64,000 nt of DNA from an uncultured Alphaproteobacteria bacterium. GTDB lineage: Bacteria; Pseudomonadota; Alphaproteobacteria; Rhodobacterales; Rhodobacteraceae. The position numbers were made by a program, and so were the translations under genes. Under the pieces are notes generated by a model, which saw only the letters and a list, made by a program, of their open reading frames with translations, made no database searches and had not been told where the DNA came from. The DNA is taken from contig CACJWR010000001.1 in NCBI GenBank assembly GCA_902596985.1, positions 1 through 64,000 of the forward strand. The letters are read 5' to 3'. Below are positions 61,609-64,000 of this stretch, in pieces. Each line of letters opens with the position of its first letter. The stretch's first letter is position 1.

Positions 61609-64000
61609 GCATACCAGCAGAGGCAAGAATTGTCATTATTGGTGGCGGTATATCCGGGTGCTCACTTGCCTATCACCTTGCAAAAATAGGTTGGAAAGAC
61701 ATCATTCTTTTGGAAAGAAAAAAACTGACCTCTGGAACCACATGGCATGCCGCAGGGCTTATAGGCCAACTAAGACCAAACTTAAATATGACACGTTTAG
61801 CAAAATATTCCGCAGATCTTTATGTGAACTTGGAAAAAGAAACAGGCATTTCTACTGGTGTAAAACAAAATGGATCTTTAACGGTGGCGCTTACAGAGCA
61901 CCGTCATGAAGAAATTCTGAGACAAGCCTCAATGGCCAAGGCGTTTAATGTAGAAGTCAATGAGATTTCCATCTCTGAGTTGAAATCGTTTCATCCATTT
62001 TTAAATGTTGATGGTGTCAAGGGCGCCGTCCATCTTCCACTAGATGGTCAAGGTGATCCTGCAAATATCGCCATGGCATTAGCAAAAGGGGCACGAGATT
62101 TAGGAGTAAAAATTTTTGAGGATACAAAAGTAACTGGATTAAACACTCATAATAATTCTGTTAGTGGTGTTCACTGGGAGAATGAAAATGGTAAAGGGCT
62201 TATTAAAACAGAAAATGCTGCAAATTGTGCGGGCATGTGGGCAAGAGATTTTGCTGAAAGCCATGGTGTTACAGTTCCGCTTCATGCCTGTGAACATTTT
62301 TACATTGTTACAGAGCCAGTGAAAAATCTAAGTACGTTACCCGTTTTAAGAATGCCTGATGAACAAACATATTATAAGGAGGATGCGGGTAAATTCTTAG
62401 TTGGCGCCTTCGAACTGCAAGCAAAACCATGGGGAATGAATGGAATTGATGAAAATTTCTGCTTCGACCAACTCCCAGAAGATTTAGACCATTTTGAACC
62501 TATATTGGAAACGGCAATAAAACGAATACCAATATTAGAAAAATACGGCATTCAAACATTTTTCAACGGGCCAGAGAGTTTTACACCAGATGACAAGTAT
62601 TATTTAGGGGAAGCTCCTGAACTTAAAGGATTTTGGGTTGCAGCAGGATATAATTCAATTGGCATAGTCTCTTCGGGTGGTGCAGGAATGGCCTTAGCGC
62701 AGTGGATAGACCAAGGCTCCCCACCGTTTGACCTGTGGGACGTGGATATAAGAAGGGCCCAGCCCTTTCAGAGAAATCGCCTTTATTTGAAAGATCGGGT
62801 AAAGGAGTCATTAGGATTATTATATGCAGATCATTTTCCTTATAGACAGGTTGAAACATCACGAGGGGTCAGAAGATCTCCATTACATGAACATCTAAAA
62901 AAGGAAAATGCCATATTCGGCGAACTCGCAGGATGGGAAAGAGCCAACTGGTTTGCAATTGGAAAACAGGAAAAAAAATATATCTATGATTGGAAGAAAC
63001 AAAACTGGTTTGAAAACCATAGGCTAGAGCATTTAGCGATTAGAAATAATGTTGGGCTCATCGATATGAGTAGTTTTGGAAAAATAAGGGTTGAAGGGGC
63101 AGATGCCCTTTTGTTTTGCCAAAAGATTTGTGGAAATAACGTCGATATAGATAATGGGAAAATAGTATATACCCAAATGCTAAACTCAAGTGGTGGTATT
63201 GAAAGCGACCTTACCGTAACTCGTTTAAACCAGAATTGTTTTTTATTTGTTGTGCCTGCTGCTACTCTCATTCGAGATTTAAGTTGGCTTAACCACCATA
63301 GAGAAAACTTTAATGTCGTAGTGACTGATGTTACTTCATCAGAAGCTGTTTTGGTTTTGATGGGACCAAATTCAAGAAAGCTATTATCAGAAATATCGCC
63401 AAATAAATTTGATAACAATAATCATTCGTTTGGCTCAGCTAAAGAGATCGAAATAGGGTATGGATTGGCTAGAGCACATCGAATTAGCTACGTTGGAGAA
63501 TTGGGTTGGGAGTTGTATGTAAGTTCAGATCAGGCTTGTCACGTTTTCGAAGTGATCCGAGAGGTAGGAAAAAAATATGACCTTAAGCTATGTGGCCTCC
63601 ATAGTTTAGATAGCTGCAGAATTGAGAAGGCTTACCGCCATTTCGGCCATGATATTACCGATGAAGATCATGTATTGGAAGCTGGGCTTGGTTTCGCAGT
63701 ACAAACGAACAAGGACGATTTTATTGGTAAAGAAGCCGTTATAAGAAAAAACAACCAGGGTCTCGAAAAATATCTCTACCAATTTCAACTTGAAGATCCA
63801 GAGTTGCTACTGTTCCATAATGAGCCGATTTATCGGGATGGTGAGCTTGTTTCATATCTAACTTCAGGTAACTACGGTCATTTTTTAGGATCAGCTATTG
63901 GCATGGGCTATATTCCACTAAAAGAAGAAACCATAAAATCAGTCGAGACCTCAGACTTTCATATTGAAATAGCAGGGACGATGGCCAAGGCAAAAATATC
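61605..64000 (+). CDS. Second FAD/GcvT dehydrogenase, 3' truncated by window
   Basis: An open frame from ATG 61605 to the window end (about 798 codons so far), overlapping the previous stop in ATGA. It starts ARIVIIGGGISGCSLAYHLA and has TSGTTWHAAGLIGQLRP, then the GcvT part near the end (SYVGELGWELYVSSDQACH; SCRIEKAYRHFGHDI). It is a clear but diverged paralogue of the upstream enzyme and would act in the same one-carbon pathway, perhaps on the next substrate. Only the last few dozen residues are missing. Confidence 0.86.
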   Translation, partial: MSIPAEARIVIIGGGISGCSLAYHLAKIGWKDIILLERKKLTSGTTWHAAGLIGQLRPNLNMTRLAKYSADLYVNLEKETGISTGVKQNGSLTVALTEHRHEEILRQASMAKAFNVEVNEISISELKSFHPFLNVDGVKGAVHLPLDGQGDPANIAMALAKGARDLGVKIFEDTKVTGLNTHNNSVSGVHWENENGKGLIKTENAANCAGMWARDFAESHGVTVPLHACEHFYIVTEPVKNLSTLPVLRMPDEQTYYKEDAGKFLVGAFELQAKPWGMNGIDENFCFDQLPEDLDHFEPILETAIKRIPILEKYGIQTFFNGPESFTPDDKYYLGEAPELKGFWVAAGYNSIGIVSSGGAGMALAQWIDQGSPPFDLWDVDIRRAQPFQRNRLYLKDRVKESLGLLYADHFPYRQVETSRGVRRSPLHEHLKKENAIFGELAGWERANWFAIGKQEKKYIYDWKKQNWFENHRLEHLAIRNNVGLIDMSSFGKIRVEGADALLFCQKICGNNVDIDNGKIVYTQMLNSSGGIESDLTVTRLNQNCFLFVVPAATLIRDLSWLNHHRENFNVVVTDVTSSEAVLVLMGPNSRKLLSEISPNKFDNNNHSFGSAKEIEIGYGLARAHRISYVGELGWELYVSSDQACHVFEVIREVGKKYDLKLCGLHSLDSCRIEKAYRHFGHDITDEDHVLEAGLGFAVQTNKDDFIGKEAVIRKNNQGLEKYLYQFQLEDPELLLFHNEPIYRDGELVSYLTSGNYGHFLGSAIGMGYIPLKEETIKSVETSDFHIEIAGTMAKAKI

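Noticed and set aside
1-64000. Mobile elements, CRISPR arrays, tRNA and rRNA genes
   Set aside because: I looked for transposase or integrase motifs, regular repeat-spacer patterns and tRNA/rRNA hallmarks and saw none.

Overview
The window is AT-rich, gene-dense DNA from a bacterium, most likely a streamlined marine alphaproteobacterium of the low-GC SAR116 / AEGEAN-169 / HIMB59 kind. This rests on a COQ9 gene, tandem dimethylglycine-dehydrogenase-like genes, a PuuD-type urate pathway and an RpoH/ROSE-like heat-shock leader; the clade is an inference, as no rRNA or tRNA gene was seen. No transposase, integrase, phage gene or CRISPR array was found.

Layout. (1) 1-9522, plus strand: a myo-inositol-type catabolic operon. 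It begins with a truncated sugar ABC permease and its ATPase, then iolC fused to its aldolase domain, iolD, iolB and iolE. A second kinase, a second iolB and a separate class II aldolase follow. (2) 9546-35403: a housekeeping and stress region with short, often divergent units. It holds several glutathione-linked genes, a RecD2-like helicase, a class III cyclase with a non-canonical start, Hsp20, HemG, purF, an MFS carrier, COQ9, a DMT carrier, a lipid kinase, a PqiA-like protein, an M20 hydrolase, ung, a GYD protein, an AlkB-type hydroxylase, a cupin, an M32 carboxypeptidase and YajQ. (3) 35564-51338: a purine-degradation island. It covers guanine to xanthine (guaD), urate (xdhAB), allantoin (puuD, uraH, uraD) and then ureidoglycolate and glyoxylate (puuE, alc, allA), with a BMP-type nucleoside ABC importer and an NCS2 xanthine/uracil carrier. 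(4) 51408-53557: a small GGCT-like gene, a small orphan gene and cysK. (5) 53576-59056: phenylacetate activation and ring epoxidation (paaK, a PaaI-like thioesterase, paaABCDE), without the later ring-opening and beta-oxidation genes. (6) 59158-64000: two tandem FAD/GcvT-type demethylating dehydrogenases, the second cut by the window end.

Together the clusters suggest a heterotroph that scavenges small dissolved organics (inositols, nucleobases, aromatic acids, methylated glycines, possibly alkanes) and recovers nitrogen from them. The most unusual items are: a repeated leader motif, TAGTTC-N7-(G/A)AACT, 20-22 bases before four separate start codons; a 0.6 kb gene-free stretch packed with inverted repeats; an Hsp20 leader with an RpoH-like promoter and a ROSE-like thermosensor fold; and the doubled second half of the inositol pathway.
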